Part shown: in pieces, positions 23,721 through 31,469 of the stretch
Layout: each line of letters opens with the position of its first letter
Position numbering within the stretch: the first letter of the stretch is position 1
Origin: an uncultured Saprospiraceae bacterium
GTDB taxonomy: Bacteria > Bacteroidota > Bacteroidia > Chitinophagales > Saprospiraceae
NCBI GenBank assembly: GCA_937872385.1
Contig: CALMSO010000055.1
Coordinates: 1-43,912, forward strand
Direction of reading: 5' to 3'
DNA: 43,912 bases
Translations under genes and position numbers: made by a program
Notes under the pieces: generated by a model
Seen by the model: the letters and a program-made list of their open reading frames with translations, nothing else
What the model was told of the DNA's origin: nothing
The model's database searches: none

Positions 23721-24146
23721 ATGATTGACAAAATTAAGCAAGCCATCCGAGAACTCACGGAAACCGTGCACGAGCAGGCGACGGCTTTTGGCGATAGTGC
23801 CAAAGAGCGGGGCTACAGTATTATTGATGAATGGATACAGATTTTTCCGAGGCTGGAATTGTACAAATTAGAGATTACGAGTTTTTCGCTGGGGGTAGCC
23901 ATCAGTCCCTCTATTGAGGTAGAATTGGTGGGTCAGCACGCCGATTTTACGATAGAGCGCTTGCAGCAAATTTTGGACGAAACCCGCAAGAATACTGCGC
24001 TTTCTTTGGTTTTTAATACCATCAAAACGGCTTATACCATGCACCGCAAAACGTGCGCTACGCTGCGCGACCCGCTGATTGTGAAAATTAAAATCAAACT
24101 CTCGCCAGAAGTACGGGTGTTCATTGGCGAACCACTTATTCAGTAA
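23721..24146 (+). CDS. Conserved hypothetical protein
   Basis: The 141-aa soluble product has no signal peptide or membrane helix. The N-terminal 50 residues are amphipathic helix (MIDKIKQAIRELTETVHEQ..), followed by two strands with hydrophobic alternation (LEITSFSLGVAISPSIEVELVG), another helix and a C-terminal strand (VKIKIKLSPEVRVFIG). I recognise no family. The ATG at 23721 is chosen over a GTG three codons earlier. The 3' end overlaps the convergent MOSC gene by 7 bases. Confidence 0.65.
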   Translation: MIDKIKQAIRELTETVHEQATAFGDSAKERGYSIIDEWIQIFPRLELYKLEITSFSLGVAISPSIEVELVGQHADFTIERLQQILDETRKNTALSLVFNTIKTAYTMHRKTCATLRDPLIVKIKIKLSPEVRVFIGEPLIQ

Positions 24147-24970
24147 TGAATGGATTCGAGCACTTCCAGCCGGTCGCCGACGTTGATCACGGGCCGCTCA
24201 TCGGGCGCGGAGGCCGGGCAGAGATTCATACCAAACAAGACCTTGTGCCCTTCGCGCCGGTAGGTAGCGAGGGTGCGCAGCGGTTCCTTGCCTACTGCTG
24301 CCGTTTCCGGATCAATAGTGACTAACTGGCAGCGAGCACAGGGCTTCACTCCTCGGAAAACGGCTTGCTCGCCGATGCGAATTTTACGCCAGTGATCTTC
24401 GACAAACGGCGTGCCTCCTGTGAATACTAAATTGGGTCTGAAACGATTGATGCCAATTTGTTCCGACAGTTTTGCATTCAAATCATCTACAGATGCTTGT
24501 CCGGCAATGAGGAGCGGATAGCCATCGGCAAAGCTAACCATGTCGCCGGGCAGGCGGAAGCGCGCTTCGGTAGGGCGCTGCACGTCGTCGGGCATATATA
24601 CGAGGCGACAAAAGGTGCCGAGCGCTTCGCTTAGCCAGGCATCGGCTTCAGCACTGACGAGCACGGCCGAGCAGGTATCGTCCCAGATTTGTACCTGTTG
24701 CCGGGGCGCGTCGGCAGGCACTTGCAGCGGGACAGAGAGTTTACCTAATGGTTTGACGGTGTGCGCTATCGTCAGATGGGTACTGCTCAGGGCCGTAGTA
24801 AGCAGTGTCATTTCAGGAAATTCTCGCTGGGTGAAAAACATTCCGTCCGCGTCCACTAACATCCAACGGCGGTCGTGCGCTAAGCCGCGCGGCTCTACAA
24901 CGGCTTCTGACAAGGCAATGCCGCGCAAAGATTTGACCGGATAAACGAAAATTTGACTCAGGTGCAGCAT
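24140..24970 (-). CDS. MOSC domain protein
   Basis: The 276-aa product has the MOSC N-terminal beta-barrel (residues about 1-110, starting LSQIFVYPVKSLRGI) and the MOSC domain (about 130-270), with the conserved cysteine pair in KPCARCQLVTID, one of which binds the molybdenum cofactor in this family. The closest general type is the YcbX/mARC-like group, which reduces N-hydroxylated compounds and bases. There is no fused ferredoxin domain, so an outside electron donor would be needed. The ATG at 24970 is preferred to a TTG two codons upstream. Confidence 0.88.
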   Translation of the reverse strand: MLHLSQIFVYPVKSLRGIALSEAVVEPRGLAHDRRWMLVDADGMFFTQREFPEMTLLTTALSSTHLTIAHTVKPLGKLSVPLQVPADAPRQQVQIWDDTCSAVLVSAEADAWLSEALGTFCRLVYMPDDVQRPTEARFRLPGDMVSFADGYPLLIAGQASVDDLNAKLSEQIGINRFRPNLVFTGGTPFVEDHWRKIRIGEQAVFRGVKPCARCQLVTIDPETAAVGKEPLRTLATYRREGHKVLFGMNLCPASAPDERPVINVGDRLEVLESIHY

Positions 24971-25069
24971 ATTCAATTATTTGTGCGCTCAAAGATAGGC
25001 TTTCGGATAAAGAACAAGCGCAGCGGAAATGCTATTTTTACCGAATTGTTTGTCAAAAACATATATTCT

Positions 25070-25513
25070 ATGAAAATTGTTCCGACGGCTTCGGCGAGCC
25101 GTTTCTCCGGTAATTATACTTCCAAAGCCTGGCTCCTGCGCGGACTGACGCAAAGTCTGCCCGGCGTACTTGCTCTGCGCCACGACCAACTTACCTTTAC
25201 CGCTACGGGCTTCGGCACGCTTTGGATGCGCGACCTACGACGCTTAGAGCAGCGAGCGGGGATGCCTGGGCTGGCGGAGCGCCTCAATCGGGGCGAAGCG
25301 ACGGTTGTTTTTCAATGGTCTGCCACTGAACTTCAGGCGGTGCGTTTTCCTTGGTATTATTTTGGTGGAGGGCTGCAACTGCAAGGCCCCGACCAAAGCT
25401 ATCGGATTAGTTTTATTCGCCCCGGCAATACTCGTTTGCACTATTTTGTCAATCCCTTTCGGGAAATTGCGCAGGCACGGCACATCGGACGGCGCTGGCG
25501 AGCGTTGCTATGA
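25070..25513 (+). CDS. Conserved hypothetical protein, possibly PH-like
   Basis: The 147-aa soluble product is basic and beta-rich; strands such as ATVVFQWSATELQAV and YRISFIRPGNTR separated by a hairpin would fit a PH- or GRAM-like barrel, but I do not recognise a family with confidence. The frame is open from 24953, where it would overlap the divergent MOSC gene; the ATG at 25070 leaves a 99-base divergent promoter region and is preferred. The 3' end overlaps the convergent flavoprotein gene by 6 bases. Confidence 0.6.
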   Translation: MKIVPTASASRFSGNYTSKAWLLRGLTQSLPGVLALRHDQLTFTATGFGTLWMRDLRRLEQRAGMPGLAERLNRGEATVVFQWSATELQAVRFPWYYFGGGLQLQGPDQSYRISFIRPGNTRLHYFVNPFREIAQARHIGRRWRALL

Positions 25514-26752
25514 GTGCTCACTTACGGATTGATTGGCAATGGCTTCCGCTGCAATCCAGCCGCCCGTCCAGGCTGCCTGAAAGTTGAAACCGCCAGTGAT
25601 GGCATCAATATTCAACACTTCGCCCGCAAAATACAAACCCGGAAACAACCTACTTTCAAAGGTTTTGAAGTTAACTTCCTTCAAATCAACGCCTCCGGCC
25701 GTCACAAATTCTTCCTTGAAAGTACTTTTGCCGCTTACCGCGAATGTACCTGCACACAACTGCCCGACCAAGGCTTGTTGCTCTTTTTTGCTCACATCAG
25801 CCCATTTTTTTTCTTCGGCAATACCAGCCGCAGCTACAAAACTTCGCCAAAGCCGTTGTGGCAAGCCGAAGAGGGGATTGACAAAGACCAATTTCTTCGG
25901 ATGCTCGGTTTTAAAATCATTTAATTGCGCCTGCACCGCCTCTGGCTGCTGGTGGAGCCAGTTAACGGTAATATCAAAGCGGTATTGTAAATCAGCTAAG
26001 GCACGTGCACCCCAGGCTGAGAGCCGCAGAATGGCCGGCCCGCTCAAGCCCCAATGCGTGATGAGCAAAGGCCCCGTAGCTTCGAGTTTTGTGCCTTGCA
26101 CTTTTACCACCGCCTCCGGCACCGAGATACCCGGCAAGTCGCGGATACGTGCATCTTTGATGTTGAAAGTGAACAGCGAAGGCACGGGCGGCACGATGGT
26201 GTGGCCCAAGTTGGACAGCATTTCCCAGATGCGCGGATTGCTACCGGTGGCTATAATTACTTTATCAGCCAGAAAAATTTTTTCCTCAGACAGAATTTTC
26301 CAGCAATTCAGATTTTCATCAAAAAAAAGCTCATCGGCGCGCACCGAAGTGAGAATTTTAACTCCGGCCGCCGTAGCACTATCCCAAAGGCAATCCACAA
26401 TCGTTTGTGAATCATCGCTGGTGGGGAACATGCGCCCGTCTTCCTCAATTTTCAGCTTCACGCCACGTTGCTCAAACCACTCAGCTGTATTTCCTGCGGC
26501 AAAGCGATGAAAAGGGCTAAGCAATTCGCGCTCGCCACGCGGATAGTGTTGGATGAGTTCGGTGGGTGCCCAGCAGGCATGTGTTACATTGCAGCGCCCG
26601 CCTCCAGAAATGCGGACTTTTTCGAGTACATTGCGCCCGCGCTCCAAGATGGTGACGTCAGCTTCGGGCAGTGATTCGGCAAGGCGAATGGCCGCAAAAA
26701 AACCGGCCGCTCCGCCCCCAATTACAATGATTTTAGACTTTTTGTTCGTCAT
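25508..26752 (-). CDS. NAD(P)/FAD-dependent oxidoreductase, BaiN/HI0933 family
   Basis: The 414-aa flavoprotein has an N-terminal dinucleotide-binding fold IIVIGGGAAGFFAAIRLAE (8-26), the family signature ISGGGRCNVTH (about 48-58), a second FAD motif around KVIIATGSNP, and the C-terminal signature GEVLNIDAITGGFNFQAAW. Members reduce carbon-carbon double bonds or act in poorly known redox steps (BaiN in bile acid dehydroxylation is the named case); the substrate here is not known. Length and motif order match the family. The ATG at 26752 precedes the first strand. Confidence 0.9.
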   Translation of the reverse strand: MTNKKSKIIVIGGGAAGFFAAIRLAESLPEADVTILERGRNVLEKVRISGGGRCNVTHACWAPTELIQHYPRGERELLSPFHRFAAGNTAEWFEQRGVKLKIEEDGRMFPTSDDSQTIVDCLWDSATAAGVKILTSVRADELFFDENLNCWKILSEEKIFLADKVIIATGSNPRIWEMLSNLGHTIVPPVPSLFTFNIKDARIRDLPGISVPEAVVKVQGTKLEATGPLLITHWGLSGPAILRLSAWGARALADLQYRFDITVNWLHQQPEAVQAQLNDFKTEHPKKLVFVNPLFGLPQRLWRSFVAAAGIAEEKKWADVSKKEQQALVGQLCAGTFAVSGKSTFKEEFVTAGGVDLKEVNFKTFESRLFPGLYFAGEVLNIDAITGGFNFQAAWTGGWIAAEAIANQSVSEHS

Positions 26753-26896
26753 AATACAAAATTTACCGCTTGGCGTATAAATTTATTTTTCCAATTGAAA
26801 ATAACCGTTTTGCAAAAGCGTTCTATGCGTAATTTTCGGCTGCGTGCCGTTGTTAGCTACTTTTTTACAAAACAAGTCAATTTAAAACAATTCAAA

Positions 26897-27580
26897 ATGA
26901 AAACTGCCATTAAAATCCTCGTGTTGCTCGTAGTGAGCGCTTGCACTTACCCCGGTCTGTTGGCCCAAAATGCCAAAACGATTACGGTTTTCGGTACTGC
27001 CGAAAAAGTTGTAGAGCCTGATGAAGTATGCCTCAGCCTTACCTTGCAAGAGTATTCAAATGATTCTGGTACAAAGATGGTTATCAGTCAATTAGAAACA
27101 GAACTGACCAACGCTATGAAGAGCGCCGGCATTCCTGCTGGCAATATTTTGGTGGAAAACATCAATGGTTATGGCAATTATGGCGGCTACGAAGCCCCGG
27201 AGTTTATGATTTCAAAAATGTATCAGGTGCGCTTGCCCAACTTAGATGCAGCAGGCAAATTACTGGCAAAAATGGGTCAAGGCTTGGTGAATGCCAATGT
27301 GGTGAATTTCAACAGCAGCAAGTCAAAAAGCATGATGAGCGAGCTAAAAGCCGAGGCTATGCAAAACGCGAAGGAAGAAGCGGAAGCATTGCTGAAGCTC
27401 GCAGGCAAGAAATTGGGCGATATCGTCAATATTGAGGTGGTGCAGGATTATTCGGCAGCTTATGGTTATGATGCCTACGCGCCGTTTTACGGGCCCATCC
27501 CGGCTGGCAGTGCTGGCAAGGTATCGGTGAAGCCTATCACCCTGCGGTACAATTTGAAAGTAGCGTACGCCATTCAATAA
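26897..27580 (+). CDS. SIMPL domain (DUF541) exported protein
   Basis: The 227-aa product has a signal peptide (MKTAIKILVLLVVSA..LLAQ) and a SIMPL domain, recognised by ITVFGTAEKVVEPDEVCLSLTLQEY near the N terminus of the mature chain, the middle motif YQVRLPNLDAAGKLLAKM, and the helix ELKAEAMQNAKEEAEALLKLAGKKLGDIVNIE. Family members are periplasmic or surface proteins of unclear role, tied in some bacteria to oxidative stress. The frame is open from 26795, but the ATG at 26897 opens the signal peptide. A hairpin at 27604-27640 may end its transcript. Confidence 0.85.
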   Translation: MKTAIKILVLLVVSACTYPGLLAQNAKTITVFGTAEKVVEPDEVCLSLTLQEYSNDSGTKMVISQLETELTNAMKSAGIPAGNILVENINGYGNYGGYEAPEFMISKMYQVRLPNLDAAGKLLAKMGQGLVNANVVNFNSSKSKSMMSELKAEAMQNAKEEAEALLKLAGKKLGDIVNIEVVQDYSAAYGYDAYAPFYGPIPAGSAGKVSVKPITLRYNLKVAYAIQ

Positions 27581-27603
27581 GCAACGATATTGCAGTGAGG
27601 CAG

Positions 27604-27650
27604 GAGTCGAAAAAGGGCATCAGTGCTTGTCTTTCGGCTCTTGTTATTTT
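27604..27650 (+). terminator. Likely terminator of the SIMPL gene
   Basis: GAGTCGAAA (27604-27612) pairs with TTTCGGCTC (27632-27640) with one G-T pair, followed by the T-rich TTGTTATTTT. It lies 24 bases past the stop codon. Confidence 0.5.
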
Positions 27651-27765
27651 CAGATTATTCCTGTCTTAGAATGCCCTTGGATTTGCGAAAAGCGTTTATT
27701 TTTACGGCACCTTATCGAACTTTTGTAAATGACATTGGTTCAATAGACAAAATGCAACAGCAGCC

Positions 27766-28113
27766 ATGGCGATAATGATTACGGATGAATGCATCAATTG
27801 CGGAGCTTGTGAGCCGGAGTGCCCAAACAATGCCATCTACGAAGGCGGCGTGCAATGGGCAATTTCCGATGGCTCAAGCGTGACGGGAACTTACGTGCTG
27901 GAGGATGGGCAAGAAGTAGATGTGGACGCCCAGCAGGCGCCAGTTTCGGATGACTTCTATTACATTGTACCTGATAAATGTACTGAATGTGTGGGGTTTC
28001 ATGAGGAGCCGCAGTGTGCTGCTGTATGCCCAGTGGACTGCTGCGTGCCCGACCCCGAGCGCGTGGAAAGCGAAGCCGTATTGTTAGAGCGCAAAGATCG
28101 TCTGCACTTGTAA
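27766..28113 (+). CDS. 4Fe-4S dicluster ferredoxin
   Basis: The 115-aa product carries two cluster motifs: Cys9, 12, 15, 19 (CINCGACEPECP) and Cys72, 75, 84, 88 (CTECVGFHEEPQCAAVCP), as in two-cluster bacterial ferredoxins of the FdxA/YfhL type. An acidic insert of about 45 residues (24-68) separates the motifs, and the second motif has the longer spacing of this group. It would be a small low-potential electron carrier in the cytoplasm. No partner enzyme is adjacent. A 7-bp hairpin (28122-28154) followed by a T-rich run may end its transcript. Confidence 0.92.
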   Translation: MAIMITDECINCGACEPECPNNAIYEGGVQWAISDGSSVTGTYVLEDGQEVDVDAQQAPVSDDFYYIVPDKCTECVGFHEEPQCAAVCPVDCCVPDPERVESEAVLLERKDRLHL

Positions 28114-28270
28114 ATGCTTTTCAGCAAATTGGCAAACCGAACGACATTTTGCTGCTGAGGCCTTTCTTTTAAAACCATTTCTGCCGGATTTTCGGCAACT
28201 ATCTCACCGTTCCTATGTTATCGCAGGATTAATTTTTGCGCTGACGATGTCTCTTATTGCACAAATCTGC

Positions 28271-28278
28271 TAATTTTG
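28271..28278 (+). promoter_or_regulatory. Possible -7 promoter element of the TonB receptor gene
   Basis: TAATTTTG matches the Bacteroidota -7 consensus TAnnTTTG, 52 bases before the start codon at 28331. No well-placed -33 TTG was found. Confidence 0.3.
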
Positions 28279-28330
28279 TGCCGGTTTGAAAATATGATTC
28301 AAACAATATACAATCCAAGCCTTATTGACT

Positions 28331-31111
28331 ATGCACAAGTTTTACCATGCCTGTGGGCTGCTCTGCTTGCTACTCGGCTTCCCCTTGTCTCTTACAGCCA
28401 ATAATTTCATCATTCGGGGTGTCGTCCAAGATGCCGAAACACAACGGCCGCGGCCGGGCGCGTACGTCAACTTGACTGACCTTGGCCAGCAAGCCATTAC
28501 CGATGCTCGAGGCAATTTCATCCTGTATGATGTGCCTTCCGGCAATTACACCCTCGAAATTTATAGCACCAATTATGTGCGAGTAAGCCTCAACGTGAAG
28601 GTGCAAGACCGTGACCTCGACCTCGGCATCATTCAGATATTAGCGCAAACCGATGGCACGACCTCCATTCTGGAAGACTTTATCCCGACGATTTCGCTTT
28701 CGGATGAAGACCTCGACCAGTTGACCAATAATCAAAATATTTCTGGGGTACTGACGGCCTCACGCGACGTATTCGTGTCGGCGGCAGCTTTCACTTTTGG
28801 GCCAGCACGTTTTCGCATTCGCGGGTTGGATTCTGAAAATACGTCCGTTTTTCTCAATGGCATTCCAGTAAACAAATTGGAAAACGGGCGCGTCTTCTGG
28901 AATGCTTGGGGCGGTCTGAACGACGTAACGCGCTTTCGCAGCGTAGATGTAGGGCTGGCAGCCATGCCTTATGCTTTTGGTGGCATCGGTGGGGGCACTA
29001 CCATTGATACCCGCGCCTCGGCTTTTCGCAAACAACTGAGCGTGTCGTACGCCAATTCCAATCGTACTTTTCGCAATCGAGTGATGGCTACCTATTCTAG
29101 CGGGATACTCGACGGCGGCTGGGCGTTTGTGGTATCTGGCTCGCGCCGCTGGGCCGACGAGGGCTATATAGATGGCACGTTCTTCGATTCGTGGGGCTAT
29201 TTTTTGTCGGTGGACAAACAGCTGGGCAAGGAACACACCCTAAATATCACTGCTTTCGACGCGCCTTTGCGCCGTGGGCGCTCCACCTCCAGCACGCAGG
29301 AAATGTACGACCTGGCGGGCAGCAATTTTTACAACCCGCTCTGGGGCTATCAGGATGGCAGAAAACGCAACTCCAGCGTAGCGCACGCCGACCAGCCCAT
29401 GATTATCCTGCGGCACGATTGGAAAATCCAGAATAAAGGCACGCTGACCACTGCGCTGTCGTATCAATTTGGCACCAGCGGTACCACTCGTCTCGACTGG
29501 TTTGATGCGCCCGACCCGCGCCCTGATTATTATCGCTACTTGCCCAGCTTCCTGCGGCAGGAGAGCGATGAGGCGGCCGACTTTCGACAAGGCGAGTTTA
29601 TGCTCGATGAAAGCAGACGTCAAATCAATTGGGCAGCATTGTACGATGTGAATCGCAACAGCTTGTTAGATCAAAAATTCGACTATTTGCTGGGTGCCCG
29701 ACGCCCCGAAGGTGAGCGCTGGTCACAATACATCATTGAAGACCAACGCTCGGATAGCCGCGACGCCAATTTGTATGTGAATTATCAAAATGTTTTTAGC
29801 GATAAGTTCACTTTTCATGCCGGTGCAGGTTACCAGATTCAGCAGGTGCATGAGTACAAACTCATTGACGACCTGCTGGGCGGCGATTATTATCTGAATG
29901 TAGATCGCTTTGCGGTGCGCGATTCGGTCGCTAATTTCAATGCACAGCAAAATGATTTGAATAATCCAAGCCAAATACTGCGCGAGGGCGATGTCTGGGG
30001 CTATAATTACGCTATGAATATTCACCGCTGGGACATGTGGGCACAGGGCAATCTTACACTGCGCCGGCTCGATATGTTCGTAGCAGCTAATGTTTCAGGC
30101 ACCAATTTCTGGCGCACGGGCTATTTTCGCACCGGGCGTTTCCCCGACAATTCCTTTGGCAATGCACCTTCACAGGATTTTCTCAACTACGGCTTGAAAG
30201 GCGGCATGACCTACAAACTCTCAGGCCGGCACTACCTGTACACCAATGCTGCCTACCTGACGCGCGCGCCATTTGTAGAAACGGCTTATGTGTCGCCGCG
30301 TACCCGCGACCAATTGTACCCCAACTTAACCGACCAGAAAATATTCAGTGGCGAGGCGGGTTATTATCTGCGCTCACCGAATGTAAAAGGCCGTGCAACT
30401 GCTTACATCGCCGAATTCAGAGACCAGATTCGTATTCTGCGTTTTTATAATGATTTACAACGCGCCTTTGGCAATTATGTAATGTCTGGGCTGAATCAAC
30501 GTCATATTGGAGCAGAGCTTGCATTAGATGTAAAATTAGTCGCAGGCTTCAATGTAACGGGCGTGGCCGCCTTAGGCGAGTATGTTTATACCTCACGGGC
30601 AGTCGGCAATATTTACCAAGATAATACCTCCGACCTGGGGCGCGAGGCGCGTGATTTTACTATTTATAGCAAAAACTTTCGCGTAGCTGGTATGCCGCAA
30701 AAAGCTTATACGCTGGGCTTGAATTATCGCTCGCCTAAGTTCTGGTTTTTAAATATTAATTTTAATTATTTCGATGATATTTACATAGATTTCAATCCGG
30801 TGCGCCGCACAATTGATGCAGTGTATAACTTGGATGAAAACGCCGATCAGTTTCGCCGAATCATTGAGCAAGAAAAGGCTCCAGGGCAGTTCACCGTAGA
30901 TCTCTTTGGTGGCAAATCTTTCAAATTTGGCCGGAAATTCCTGTATCTTAATCTCGGAGTAAATAATGTACTAAATAACACTGATTTTATTACAGGCGGC
31001 TTTGAGCAATTGCGTTTTGATATCCGCGAGCGCAACCCGGAAGCCTATCCGACACGCTATTTTTATAATTTCGGACTAAATTATTTCCTGAATCTTAGTT
31101 TGCGTATGTAA
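28331..31111 (+). CDS. TonB-dependent receptor
   Basis: The 926-aa outer-membrane receptor has a signal peptide (about 1-23), a carboxypeptidase-regulatory-like domain (about 26-100, with PGAYVNLTDLGQQAITDARG), a plug domain (about 125-235, with ARFRIRGLDSENTSVFLNG and YAFGGIGGGTTIDTR) and a long barrel ending in an aromatic residue-rich strand (FYNFGLNYFLNLSLRM). It should import a ligand with TonB energy. It is followed by a DUF5689-type lipoprotein on the same strand, and the pair probably works together. The frame is open from a TTG at 28325; the ATG at 28331 is preferred. Confidence 0.9.
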   Translation: MHKFYHACGLLCLLLGFPLSLTANNFIIRGVVQDAETQRPRPGAYVNLTDLGQQAITDARGNFILYDVPSGNYTLEIYSTNYVRVSLNVKVQDRDLDLGIIQILAQTDGTTSILEDFIPTISLSDEDLDQLTNNQNISGVLTASRDVFVSAAAFTFGPARFRIRGLDSENTSVFLNGIPVNKLENGRVFWNAWGGLNDVTRFRSVDVGLAAMPYAFGGIGGGTTIDTRASAFRKQLSVSYANSNRTFRNRVMATYSSGILDGGWAFVVSGSRRWADEGYIDGTFFDSWGYFLSVDKQLGKEHTLNITAFDAPLRRGRSTSSTQEMYDLAGSNFYNPLWGYQDGRKRNSSVAHADQPMIILRHDWKIQNKGTLTTALSYQFGTSGTTRLDWFDAPDPRPDYYRYLPSFLRQESDEAADFRQGEFMLDESRRQINWAALYDVNRNSLLDQKFDYLLGARRPEGERWSQYIIEDQRSDSRDANLYVNYQNVFSDKFTFHAGAGYQIQQVHEYKLIDDLLGGDYYLNVDRFAVRDSVANFNAQQNDLNNPSQILREGDVWGYNYAMNIHRWDMWAQGNLTLRRLDMFVAANVSGTNFWRTGYFRTGRFPDNSFGNAPSQDFLNYGLKGGMTYKLSGRHYLYTNAAYLTRAPFVETAYVSPRTRDQLYPNLTDQKIFSGEAGYYLRSPNVKGRATAYIAEFRDQIRILRFYNDLQRAFGNYVMSGLNQRHIGAELALDVKLVAGFNVTGVAALGEYVYTSRAVGNIYQDNTSDLGREARDFTIYSKNFRVAGMPQKAYTLGLNYRSPKFWFLNINFNYFDDIYIDFNPVRRTIDAVYNLDENADQFRRIIEQEKAPGQFTVDLFGGKSFKFGRKFLYLNLGVNNVLNNTDFITGGFEQLRFDIRERNPEAYPTRYFYNFGLNYFLNLSLRM

Positions 31112-31469
31112 AATAAACCGCTTTATTATTGTTAATTGGGAATAGGGGGAATAGGGGGAATAGGGGGAATAGGGTGAATAGGGGGAATAGGGTGAATAGG
31201 GTGAATAGGGGGAATAGGGTGAATAGGGTGAATAGAGGAATAGGTTTAGAAAGGTGTAAAGGTTTAGAGGGGTTTAGAGGGGTTTAGAGGTTTAGAGGGG
31301 GGCGAACAGCGAACAGCAAACAGCAAACAGCGTCCTAAAGTCTGGCATCTATTATCTATTATCTAAAATCTATACAATTGACAGTCAGTTGTTGATGTGT
31401 TTTTTTTACTAAAAAAGTTATGTCCGAGTATTTAATGTGTAATATATCAAAGTATAAAATATTTTTTCG
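31112..31469. repeat. Gene-free stretch with four families of short tandem repeats
   Basis: From 31138 to 31244 there are 12 units of about 9 bp, GGGAATAGG or GTGAATAGG. From about 31242 to 31301 there are units of GGTTTAGAG type. From 31303 to 31332 there are four 7-bp units of CGAACAG/CAAACAG, and from 31347 to 31374 four units of ATCTATT type. The first block is strongly G-rich on the plus strand and could form a G-quadruplex. The rest, 31380-31469, is AT-rich and should contain the promoter of the DUF5689 gene. Confidence 0.9.

Noticed and set aside
25584..26510. Open frame of 308 codons on the plus strand
   Set aside because: It lies fully antisense to the BaiN-type flavoprotein, has serine- and proline-rich low-complexity sequence and no recognised motif: a shadow of the real gene.
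31242..31301. Telomere-like TTTAG repeats
   Set aside because: The units are irregular, internal and short, and nothing else suggests a linear replicon end.
31138..31375. Possible CRISPR array
   Set aside because: Units are 7-9 bp, directly joined, with no spacers of even length and no cas gene in the window.
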